The notes beneath the pieces were generated by a model. That model searched no databases. It saw only the letters and a program-made list of their open reading frames with translations, and was not told the origin of the DNA. A stretch of DNA of 64,000 nt from Aquarana catesbeiana. Lineage: Eukaryota; Chordata; Amphibia; Anura; Ranidae. The stretch covers positions 185,122,099 to 185,186,098 of the forward strand of contig NC_133336.1 of NCBI RefSeq assembly GCF_042186555.1, read 5' to 3'. Shown one piece after another: positions 55,430 to 64,000 of the stretch. The position numbers were made by a program, and so were the translations under genes. Position 1 is the stretch's first letter, and every line of letters begins with the position of its first letter.

Positions 55430-56400
55430 CCCCCTTTACATCAGAGTCCACAGAGTTCCCCCTTTACATCAGAGCCCACAGAGTTCCCCCTTTACATCAG
55501 AGTCCACAGAGCTCCCCCTTTACATCAGAGTCCACAGAGTTCCCCTTTTACATCAGAGTCCACAGAGTTCCCCTTTTATTATTTATTTATTTATTTCAGG
55601 TACTTATATAGCGCCGTCAATTTACGCAGCGCTTTACATATATATATATATATTATACATTCACATCAGTCCCTATACCCTCAAGGAGCTTACAATCTAA
55701 GGTCCCTAACTCACATTCATACCTATACTAGGGCCAATTTAGACTGGATCCAATTAACCTACCAGCATGTCTTTGGAGTGTGGGAGGAAACCGGAGTACC
55801 CGGAGGAAACCCACGCAGACACAGGGAGAACATGCAAACTCCAGGCAGGTAGTGTCGTGGTCGGGATTCGAACCAGCAACCCTTCTTACTGCAAGGCGAG
55901 AGTGCTACCCACTGCACCACTGTGCTGCCCATACATCAGAGTCCACAGAGCTCCCCCTTTACATCAGAGTCCACAGAGTTCCCCTTTTACATCAGAGTCC
56001 ACAGAGTTCCCCCTTTACATCAGAGCCCACAGAGTTCTCCTTTACATCAGAGTCCACAGAGCTCCCTCTTTACATCAGAGCCCACAGAGTTCCCCCTTTA
56101 CATCATAGTCCACAGAGCTCCCCCTTTACATCAGAGTCCACAGAGTTCCCCCTTTACATCAGAGTCCACAGAGTTCTCCTTTACATCAGAGTCCACAGAG
56201 CTCCCTCTTTACATCAGAGCCCACAGAGTTCCCCCTTTACATCATAGTCCACAGAGCTCCCCCTTTACATCAGAGTCCACAGAGTTCCCCCTTTACATCA
56301 GAGTCCACAGAGTTCCCCCTTTACATCAGAGCCCACAGAGTTCCCCCTTTTACATCTGAACTCGCAGAGTTCCCTTTCACTGTAAGGGGGGACTCTGCAG
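55430..56400. repeat. 28-bp minisatellite, split by a SINE
   Basis: The unit (cagagtccacagagttcccc ctttacat) is present from 55430 to 55577 and 55930 to about 56400, about 20 copies. The plus frames are all open because 28 is not a multiple of three. Confidence 0.93.
55578..55929 (-). mobile_element. V-SINE, near full length
   Basis: Minus orientation. The tRNA-like head is at the right (B box ggattcgaacc on plus at 55864-55874, complementary A-box region near 55895-55915), the V-SINE centre is ccaaagacatgctggtaggt on the minus strand, and the LINE-like tail tacttatatagcgccgtcaa with ttatttatttattt is at the left. It interrupts the minisatellite. Confidence 0.88.
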
Positions 56401-56735
56401 ACTCTGATGTAAGGGAGAACTCTGGGACTCTAACATAAGGGATGCTCTGGTGTACAAAGAGGACTCTGATGTAAGGGGGAGAGTAATGAGTGCTCGAGAA
56501 CCCTGATTTACCTTAGCGTACTCACTTAGAGGCAGGAGAGAGAAGGGAGGAGACTTAGTCCAGTCTGAATAATGTGTCCGGGTCTCAGACAGTCTGAAAC
56601 CCGGACGCATGATTCCAAACCCGAACTGTTCGGGTGAATCCCGAACACGTGGCAACCCTATTCCTTCCCCATCTCTTCGTCTTGCTATTTCCCACCCCCA
56701 CCAACATATTTTAGAAGAATATGCATTCAAGTAAT

Positions 56736-56925
56736 TGTAAAGTCTAGGTTATTTTTTTTGTTAAAATAACAAATATATCATACTTACCTGCTCTGTGCAA
56801 TGGTTTCGCACAGAGCAGCCCTTAACCTCCTCTTCTGGGGTCCACCGATGGCGCTCCAGGCTCCTCCTCTTCTCTTTGTGCCTCCATCATAGCAAGCACA
56901 CCTCCATGCTCGCTACTGAACAAAC
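56736..56925 (+). mobile_element. Kolobok-like miniature element, partial
   Basis: cttacctgctctgtgcaatg, gcacagagcagcccttaacc and ctcctcttctggggtccacc match the family (opposite orientation to 20628). Confidence 0.6.
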
Positions 56926-57119
56926 ATAGGAATTTGTGTATAGATATAAAACACAAATATAAATACCTTTTTTTTTCATGTTTTATAAGGCTCCATCCAC
57001 ATTTGGTATTTTGGGATCTTGGGCAGAATCGTTTGCCACCTAAAATGCGGTGCTGTTTTGCCGCCATTATTGTACGATAACCGCAAACCGAAACACGCAA
57101 AGCTTGTCATCCATAAAGG

Positions 57120-57415
57120 AGCAGGAGCTTGGCCAATCCCCCCTGACTACATCATTTCTTGCAGAAACGTGTTGGGCATGGCTTAGATGTGACATCATCA
57201 TGCAAGTTGCCGGTGGAACCCTGGCATTCTGGAATGGCCAGGTTTGAATTGTATGCTAGTAGGTGAGCAGGAATTACTACTATAAGTGCATTTGATGTTG
57301 GAATAAAAGTTTTCAAATTTACTACATTATGGTCTGTGTTCGTTACATTTTGAGTGTCGGTCACTAATGGCCTTGATGAAGGAGCCACGATTCTAAAAGC
57401 CATTTGGGAGTACAG
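57120..57415 (+). mobile_element. PLE-like fragment with hammerhead-like motifs
   Basis: A hammerhead-like core at 57140-57178 and a second box (cttgatgaaggagcc, 57368-57382) about 225 bp downstream suggest one repeat-unit length of a PLE-type non-coding region. No RT/EN coding sequence. Boundaries uncertain. Confidence 0.45.
57140..57178 (+). ncRNA. Hammerhead-like motif
   Basis: CCC (57140-57142) pairs with GGG (57174-57176) directly at the core. Box CTGACTA (57143-57149, one change at G8), GAAA (57164-57167), stem III ACG/UGU, U57173 at the predicted cleavage position. No convincing stem II. Confidence 0.4.
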
Positions 57416-57699
57416 TAATACCTTGGATTACGAGCATAATTCGTTCCAGAAGCATGCTTCCCATAGGAATTAATGGAAACTCAGATAATCTATTCCACAG
57501 CCACCGCAGGTCTATGCAGTACTGTATGTGGTCAGAGGTGCGGGGGGGCACCAGTGTATGAAGTACCGCATGTGGCCAGAGGTGGGGTAGGGTGCCGGAG
57601 ACACTCGAGAATGGAGTGTCTCCGAGTGTCTCGGAGCTTCACCGACACCCTCGCACTTCTGGCCAAATGCGGTACTGCACACCCCAGCGACTTGAATCC

Positions 57700-57768
57700 T
57701 TCTAGCCGCATTCCTTTTTCAAGCATGGTTCAAGATGCTTGAAAAAGGAATGCGGCTATTCCATCCAT
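57700..57768. repeat. Perfect 24-bp-arm hairpin
   Basis: tagccgcattcctttttcaa (57701) plus gcat, an 8-bp loop, then the exact complement ending cggcta. The right arm supplies the box and stem II of the hammerhead-like motif at 57732-57803. Confidence 0.9.
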
Positions 57769-57803
57769 CTATAGCTAGCAATTTTAGAAACGCGTTGCAT
57801 GTT
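57732..57803 (+). ncRNA. Hammerhead-like motif with insertion
   Basis: aagatgc (57732-57738) pairs with gcatgtt (57797-57803) with one mismatch, adjacent to the core. Box TTGAAAA (57739-57745), stem II GGAAT/ATTCC (57747-57762), about 24 extra bases, then GAAA (57787-57790), stem III ACG/CGU, U57796. The insertion and altered box make activity unlikely. Confidence 0.45.
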
Positions 57804-58440
57804 GATGACGTCACGACTCGGCGCCGGCCTGTGTCTGCTTTCCAAGCCTCGTTTCCATCTCACATACACGGCCGTGTCTCTTCCCTCACCACACAGGAAC
57901 AGTACGATCGCTGGAGATACAGCGCAGCCCTGCCATCCAGCCAGACGTCTCTCTCCTCCTTTCCACAGATATTCATGCTATTATTGGACTGATTCCTTCC
58001 TTTTCCACTGGACTACTGATACCATCCTCCAGGGACATTGCATTTCACCTATGTGTGTATGTGCTCAGTCATCTGCACCCGCTTGCCTGGATTGGATTGT
58101 GCTCCAGCTACACTGATACAGCTTCTACTTGCAGCCCTGTGTTTTTCAGCCTTCCAGCCTTCACCACGCTCCTGTACATGCCTTCTCCTACTTTCATGTG
58201 AGTGGATATTTTATTTAAAATAAAGTGTTTATGATAATTTCTCAGAGGCGCCCTTATTCCTTGTCTTTTTTTAGCTATTGGAACTCGCTTTTGGTTTCTT
58301 GGTGGCTGCCCTGACTGAGACTGCGGTTTTATATTACCAGTGTACACATTTGTACACCCACATTCCTGGACTATTAGGTACTATATTGTAAGGTATCTGC
58401 ATATTGCGCCTTGTTACTTGTTTAGTACTTAAAACATTTA
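57804..58440 (+). mobile_element. Probable PLE-type non-coding region
   Basis: GC-rich start (gatgacgtcacgactcggcg) then pyrimidine-rich text and ataaagtgtttatgataatt at 58220-58240. Position right after a hammerhead-like core parallels PLE terminal regions. This is inference only; no RT coding sequence. Confidence 0.3.
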
Positions 58441-58905
58441 GACACATTTAAACAGACGCCAAGTACAGTGAAAGTACGTCAGAGTGGGATTTGTCACTTC
58501 TGGAATCCCATGTGACTCCTATCCAGGCCCAGCGCTGAGAACGAGGTGTGAAGAGCACGCCGGCGTTACACATATCCCATCCGCACATGCTGAAGATCAC
58601 AAGTGCCAAGACGGGCACTAATACATGTGAGTGCAACATCATTTTAAGCTTGTTTTCTACCATTTTCCATAAACCTACTACACTATAAAGTTCCTTCTTT
58701 GTGTCCCTGGTGGAGTACATAATTTTTCCCTAGCCAAGCCTGAGATATCATTGGGGTGGAATGGTGGAAGTTCAGAAACTCATGTGTCCTACACAAAGCG
58801 TTTTTGACCTCCTGTAACAAGGGGTCAAACACCTCTGGTGAGTTGCCATCTACCCTCTGAGCACTCGTGGTGAAGCTACAAGAAGACATGCATATGGGGA
58901 AGCAC
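58441..58905. other. HORMAD1 intron; unidentified coding-like frame
   Basis: The minus-strand frame 58889-58686 reads PEVFDPLLQEVKNAL and HEFLNFHHSTPM, protein-like in composition, but I cannot assign it and see no splice sites that fit HORMAD1. Confidence 0.3.
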
Positions 58906-58909
58906 TTTT

Positions 58910-59035
58910 ATAATTATTATTATACAGAATTTATATAGCGCCAACAGTTTGCGCAGCGCTTTACAACATGAGGGCAGACAATACACTTACAATACAAATC
59001 CATACAGGAGGGATCAGAGGGCCCTGCTCATAACT
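58910..59035 (+). mobile_element. LINE/V-SINE 3' tail fragment
   Basis: attattattatacagaattt then atagcgccaacagtttgcgc, agcgctttacaacatgaggg. Same as 60120-60275 and the tail at 55595-55650. Confidence 0.65.
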
Positions 59036-59940
59036 ACTGGTGTCCGGCACAGTCACATTGGAATTTATGTATTTGCATTTATATTGATGGTTATAATCGG
59101 CTGCTCTCCATGTCAGAGGGGGGCCTGTGCTGATAATCAGCACACTGATTATCAGCACAGCCCCCATCATATGTACCAATAAGCTGCCAATCTGTGCCCA
59201 GTCAGTGCCTCATCATAACCCCCTGCCAGTGCCCAATAAAGTGCCAATCAGTGCCCATCACAGTGCAAATCAGTGTCGACCATAGTGCCAATGTCCATCA
59301 CAGTGCCAATCAGTGCCCAGCATTAACACCTGTCAGTACCTGCCCAATCAGTGTTGCCCATCAGTGCCATCTATTAGTGTCCATCAATGCCCCCTGTCAG
59401 TGCCAATCAGTGCTGCCTATCAGTGCCGCCTGTCAGTGCCCATCAATGCCGCCTGTCAGTGCTGCCCTGTCAGTGCCCATCAGTGCCACCTATCGGTGGC
59501 CATCAGTGCCCATCAATTCAACATATTAGTGCCTCCTCATCAGTGCCCATCAGTGCCACCTTATCAGTGCCAACTCATCAGTGCCAATCGGTGCCACCTC
59601 ATCAGTGCCCATCGGTGCCACCTCATCAGTGCCAACTCATCAGTGCCCATCAGTGAAGGAGAAAACAAAATTTTATAGCAGAAACGAAAATTGTTTTTTT
59701 TTTTTTTTTTTTTTTTTAAATGTCGGCCTTTTTTTAGTTTGTTTAGCAAAAAATAAAAACCACAGAGGTGATCAAACACCACCAAAATAAAGCTCTATTT
59801 GTGGGAACAAAATGATAAAAATTTAGTTTGGGTACAGTGTTGTATGACCGCGTAATTGTCATTTAAAGTGCGACAGCACTGAAAGCTCAAAATTGTCCTG
59901 GGCAGGAAGGGGCGAAAGTGCCTGGTATTGAAGTGGTTAA
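59036..59940 (-). mobile_element. TTAACCACTT-family element, inverted copy
   Basis: The right end ggtattgaagtggttaa (59924-59940) and ccacagaggtgatcaaacac block match 33778-34566 in reverse, including an internal cagtgcc minisatellite. Confidence 0.65.
59195..59655. repeat. cagtgcc minisatellite
   Basis: Units of about 11-16 bp (cagtgcccat, cagtgccaat, cagtgccacct) in loose higher-order arrangement, followed by a T-run at 59694-59716. Confidence 0.85.
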
Positions 59941-60119
59941 ATATGCAAAACACATTTTATTAGCTAGCCTTAAATTGGGGTACGGCATTAAAATACAAAC
60001 CCTTTCATCTTCACAGAAACAACTTTGGCCTTTTTCTCTGATTACCATTTCTTCTGCATGTAACATCACTGTTGTGGAATGTCCGCTTTCAATGCACAAG
60101 ATAATCATATATCCGCTGA
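59941..60119. other. HORMAD1 intron spacer
   Basis: Nothing recognised. Confidence 0.35.
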
Positions 60120-60275
60120 GCCATTATTATTATTATTATTATACAGGATTTATATAGCGCAGACAGTTTACGCAGCGCTTTACAACATGAGAGCAGACAG
60201 TACAAGTACAATACAATTCAATACAGGAGTAATCAGAGTGCCCTGTTCATTAGAGCTTACAATCTAGGAGGGAGG
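60120..60275 (+). mobile_element. LINE/V-SINE 3' tail fragment
   Basis: (att)n, tacaggatttatatagcgca, gacagtttacgcagcgcttt and cagagtgccctgttcattag. Confidence 0.65.
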
Positions 60276-60375
60276 GTCAAAGTTTAAAAGGTATCTTTAA
60301 TCTCACTACACCAGATTTTCATCTGTGTACACAACTACCACAACCTTTAAAGGATATGAAAAGGTTTGTTCAAAA

Positions 60376-60668
60376 CAAACAAACAAACAAACAAACATAT
60401 CATACTTACCTCCTCCGAGCAGTTGGTTTTGCACGGAGTGGCCCCGATCCTCCTCTCCTGGCTCCTCCTCTTTTTGAGTGCCCCGTTAGAGAGCCACTCT
60501 CCCTCTGGGCACGCGTGCGAGCGCGCTTCCGTATCCTGCTGCTGCGTCCATTGACACAGACAGTAGGACTCGGCCCCGGCTCCCGTGTCATTGGATTTGA
60601 TTGACAGCAGTGGGAGCCAATGGTTGGAGCTGGTGTGCTCATCCCCATCGCTATGGGGGGCTGCTGCA
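60376..60668 (+). mobile_element. Kolobok-like miniature element, partial
   Basis: A (caaa)n stretch, then cttacctcctccgagcagtt, ctcctctcctggctcctcct, gctgcgtccattgacacaga and attggatttgattgacagca. The right end is missing; a hAT-type element follows. Confidence 0.65.
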
Positions 60669-61057
60669 TCTAGGGTTGCCACCCGTACGGGATTGACCCG
60701 GACAGTACGGGTTTGGCAACTTGTGCCCGGGTTTCTGTCCCCTGGAAACCCGGGCACAACTAATATCCAGTGCCTCTGTCTGTGTCCCGTCCTCCGCCCC
60801 ATAGCTCTGTATTTATTATGTGGCCGGGGCGGCCGTGCGGCGCGTGCCTCTCTGCTCCATATCACAGACCGCCGGTGTAGCCTGTCTGTGTAAGAGGCGA
60901 GCAGCCGAGCTCCGACCGACCTCACGGTCCTCATCTCATGGAGCCTCGGCCTCGCCCTCTTCCTGCTCCACCACAGCTGGGGACCGTGGGAGACGAGAGG
61001 TGACAGGGGAGCCCGAGACCTTGTCAGCACAGCGGGATGCGGGAACCCAAAGGTATG

Positions 61058-62845
61058 ATCGCAGCAGCAGCCCCCTCCTCTCTGTCAGCCCCCCCTCCTC
61101 TCTGTCAGCCCCCCTCTCCTCTCTGTCAGCCCCCCTCTCCTCTCTGTCAGCCCCCCTCCTCTCTGTCAGCCCCCCTCTCCTCTCTGTCAGCCCCCCCTCC
61201 TCCCTGTCAGCCCCCCTCTCCTCTCTGTCAGCCCCCCTCTCCTCTCTGTCAGCCCCCCTCCTCTCTGTCAGCCCCCCTTTCCTGTCTGTCAGCCCCCTCC
61301 TCCCTGTCAGCCCCCCTCTCCTCTCTGTCAGCCCCCCTCTCCTCTCTGTCATCCCCCCTCTCCTCTGTCAGCCCCCCTCTCCTCTCTGTCAGCCCCCCTC
61401 TCCTCTCTGTCAGCCCCCCTCTCCTCTCTGTCAGCCCCCTCTCCTCTCTGTCAGCCCCCCTCTCCTCTCTGTCAGCCCCCTCTCCTCTCTGTCAGCCCCC
61501 TCTTCTCTCTGTTAGCCCCTCCTCTCTGTTAGCCCCCTCTTCTCTCTGTCAGCCCCTCTTCCTCTCTGTCAGCCCCCTCTTCTCTCTGTTAGCCCCTGTT
61601 AGCCCCCCTTCCTCTCTGTCAGCCCCCCCTTCCTCTCTGTTAGCCCTCTCTTCCTCTCTGTCAGCCCCCTCTTCCTCTCTGTCAGCCCCCTCTTCCTCTC
61701 TGTCAGCCCCCTCTCCTCTCTGTCAGCCCCCTCTTCCTCTCTGTCAGCCCCCTCTCCTCTCTGTCAGCCCCCTCTTCCTCTCTGTCAGCCCCCCTTTCCT
61801 CTCTGTCAGACCCCCTTCCCTCTCTGTCAGGGTCCCTCTCCTCTCTGTCAGGGTCCCTCTCCTCTCTGTCAGCCCCCCTCTCCTCTCTGTCAGCCCCCCT
61901 TTCCTCTCTGTCGGCCCCCCTTTCCTCTCTGTCAGCCTCCCTCTCCTCTGTCAGCCCCTTCCTCGGTCAGCCCCCTCTCCTCTCTATCAGCCCCTCCCTC
62001 TTTCAGCCCCCCTCTCCTCTCTGTCAGCCCCCCTCCTCTCTGTCAGCCCCCCTTTCCTCTCTGTCAGCCCCCTTTCCTCTCTGTCAGCCCCCCTCTCTTC
62101 TCTGTCAGCCCCCCTCTCCTCTCTGTCAGCCCCCTTCCTCTCTGTCAGCCCCCCTTTCCTCTCTGTCAGCCCCCCTTTCCTCTCTGTCAGCCCCCCTCTC
62201 CTCTCTGTCAGCCCCCTTTCCTCTCTGTCAGCCCCCCTCTCTTCTCTGTCAGCCCCCCTCTCTTCTTTGTCAGCCCCCCTCTCCTCTCTGTCAGCCCCCT
62301 CTCCTCTCTGTCAGCCCCCCTCTCCTCTCTGTCAGCCTCCTCTTCTCTCTGTTAGCCCCTGTAGCCCCTCTTCCTCTCTGTCAGCCCCCTCTCCTCTCTG
62401 TCAGCCCCCTCTCCTCTCTGTCAGCCCCCTCTCCTCTCTGTCAGCCCCCCTCTCCTCTCTGTCAGCCCCCTCTTCTCTCTGTTAGCCCCCTCTTCTCTCT
62501 GTCAGCCTCTTCCTCTCTGTCAGCCCAATCTTCTCTCTGTTAGCCCCTGTAGCCCCTCTTCCTCTCTGTCAGCCCCCTCTTCCTCTCTGTCAGCCCCCTC
62601 TTCCTCTCTGTCAGCCCCCCTCTTTCCCTCTGTCAGCACCCCTCTCCTCTCTGTCAGCCCCCCTTCCTCTCTGTCAGCCCCTTCTTCCTCTCTGTCAACC
62701 CCTTCTTCCTCTCTGTCAGCCCCCTCTTCCCCTCTGTCAGCCCCCCTCTTCCCCTCTGTCAGCCCCCCTCTTCCCCTCTGTCAGCCCCCCTCTTCCTCTC
62801 TGTCAGCCCCCCTCTTCCTCTCTGTCAGCCCCCCTCCTCCTCTCC
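61058..62845. repeat. Pyrimidine-rich minisatellite, about 21-bp unit
   Basis: About 85 copies of tcctctctgtcagccccc with unit lengths of about 18-22 bp. Almost pure C/T on the plus strand apart from the gtcag core. The 482-codon plus frame and the minus-strand ERRGGLT frame are artefacts. Confidence 0.95.
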
Positions 62846-62919
62846 CCTGTCCCCCCATACTACACCAGGAGACCTCCCCCACCCCCCAAAATTACACTGG
62901 GAGGCTCCCCACCAAACAT

Positions 62920-64000
62920 TACACACTACATATACACTATATTGTACATTACACACACCTGCACTATATACACTATATTGTACTTTACACACACCTACAC
63001 TATATTGTACATTACACATGCCTGCACTATATACACTATATTGTACATTACACACTCTGCACTATATACACTATATTGTACATTACACACGCCTGCACTA
63101 TATACACTATATTGTACTTTACACACACCTACACTATATTGTACATTACACACGCCTGCACTATATACACTATATTGTACATTACACACTCTGCACTATA
63201 TACACTATATTGTACATTACACACACCTGCACTATATACACTATATTGTACATTACACACGCCTGCACTATATACACACTATATTGTACATTACACACCT
63301 GCACTATATACACACTATATTGTACATTACACACGCCTGCACTATATACACTATATTGTACATTACACACTCTGCACTATATACACTATATTGTACATTA
63401 CACACACCTGCACTATATACATACTATATTGTACATTACACACCTGCACTATATACACTATATTGTACTTTACACACACCTACACTATATTGTACATTAC
63501 ACACACCTGCACTATATACACTATATTGTACATTACACACTCTGCACTATATACACTATATTGCACATTACACACGCCTGCACTATATACACACTATATT
63601 GTACATTACACACCTGCACTATATACACACTATATTGTACATTACACACCTGCACTATATACACACTATATTGTACATTACACACCTGCACTATATACAC
63701 ACTATATTGTACATTACACACCTGCACTATATACACACTATATTGTACATTACACACACCTGCACTATATACACTATATTGTACATTACACACCTGCACT
63801 ATATACACTATATTGCACATTACACATGCCTGCACTATATACACACTATAATGTACATTACAGACGCCTGCACTATATACACACTATATTGTACATTACA
63901 CACCTGCACTATATACACACCATATTGTACATTACACACCTGCACTATATACACTATATTGCACATTACACACGCCTGCACTATATACACACTATAATGT
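62920..64000. repeat. About 36-bp minisatellite to window edge
   Basis: The unit (tgcactatatacactatatt gtacattacacacacc) comes in 34-, 36- and 38-bp variants, about 30 copies. The 351-codon frame is an artefact. Confidence 0.95.

Larger units (their letters stand above)
55316..56660. mobile_element. hAT-type element (TAGGGTTGCCACC), 8-bp TSD
   Basis: Ends tagggttgccacc and gtggcaaccccta-like gtggcaaccc-ta; perfect TSD ttccttcc at 55308-55315 and 56661-56668. The interior is a 28-bp minisatellite split by a V-SINE. A second copy of the family starts at 60671. Confidence 0.9.
60671..64000. mobile_element. hAT-type element (TAGGGTTGCCACC), runs off the edge
   Basis: Starts tagggttgccacccgtacgg, the same terminus as 55316. 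Contains GC-rich sequence to about 61055 and then two back-to-back minisatellites. The right end is not in the window, so the identity rests on one end. Confidence 0.5.

Noticed and set aside
61037..63997. Frames of 482 and 351 codons and minus-strand partners
   Set aside because: They translate the 21-bp and 36-bp minisatellites.

Overview
This is a vertebrate nuclear window and almost certainly comes from a frog (my inference: a ranid or related neobatrachian). The repeat content points there: Tc1-like elements, a Neptune-type Penelope-like element (PLE), V-SINEs, many hAT and PIF/Harbinger-type miniature elements, and a large family of TTAA-flanked miniature elements resembling the T2/Kolobok group of Xenopus. 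I see no bacterial or organellar features. Nearly all long open frames are artefacts of tandem repeats.

Host genes: two genes, both on the minus strand, give the window its anchor. The coding exon at 7662-7830 encodes the N-terminus of a GOLPH3-family protein, best matched to GOLPH3L, and ends at a GT donor. The exon at 54736-54822 encodes the last 28 residues of a protein matching the C-terminus of HORMAD1. These genes are neighbours in the same orientation in mammals, so the synteny supports both calls. A CCAAT/GC-box-rich segment at about 37331-37640, ending on the minus strand in a perfect CAG|GTAAGA donor, is a candidate promoter plus non-coding first exon of GOLPH3L. On this reading 1-7661 and 7831-37330 are GOLPH3L introns, 37641-54735 holds the intergenic region plus the HORMAD1 3' UTR, and 54823-64000 is HORMAD1 intron.

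Mobile elements: (i) A 5'-truncated PLE (14689-18321) has an open 599-codon RT plus GIY-YIG frame and a 14-bp target-site duplication (TSD). (ii) Several foldback (palindromic) elements, at 4842-5808, 33323-33668 and 54137-54477, have TSDs of the same 13-15 bp class. (iii) At least nine loci, mostly at palindrome centres or in PLE-like DNA, carry a hammerhead-ribozyme-like core (CTGATGA-like box, stem II, GAAA, short palindromic stem III, UH). Several have a complementary stem I, and the PLE carries one too. I propose that these foldbacks are non-autonomous PLE derivatives. This is the most interesting system in the window.

The rest is a dense nest of DNA transposons whose order of insertion can often be read from TSDs: 8 bp for hAT, TTA/TAA for Harbinger-type, TTAA for the Kolobok-like family and TA for Tc1. 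Large, homogeneous minisatellites (31, 30, 28, 21-22, about 21 and about 36 bp units) lie inside hAT-type elements. Boundaries are read by eye; family names are from memory of terminal sequences and were not checked against a library.
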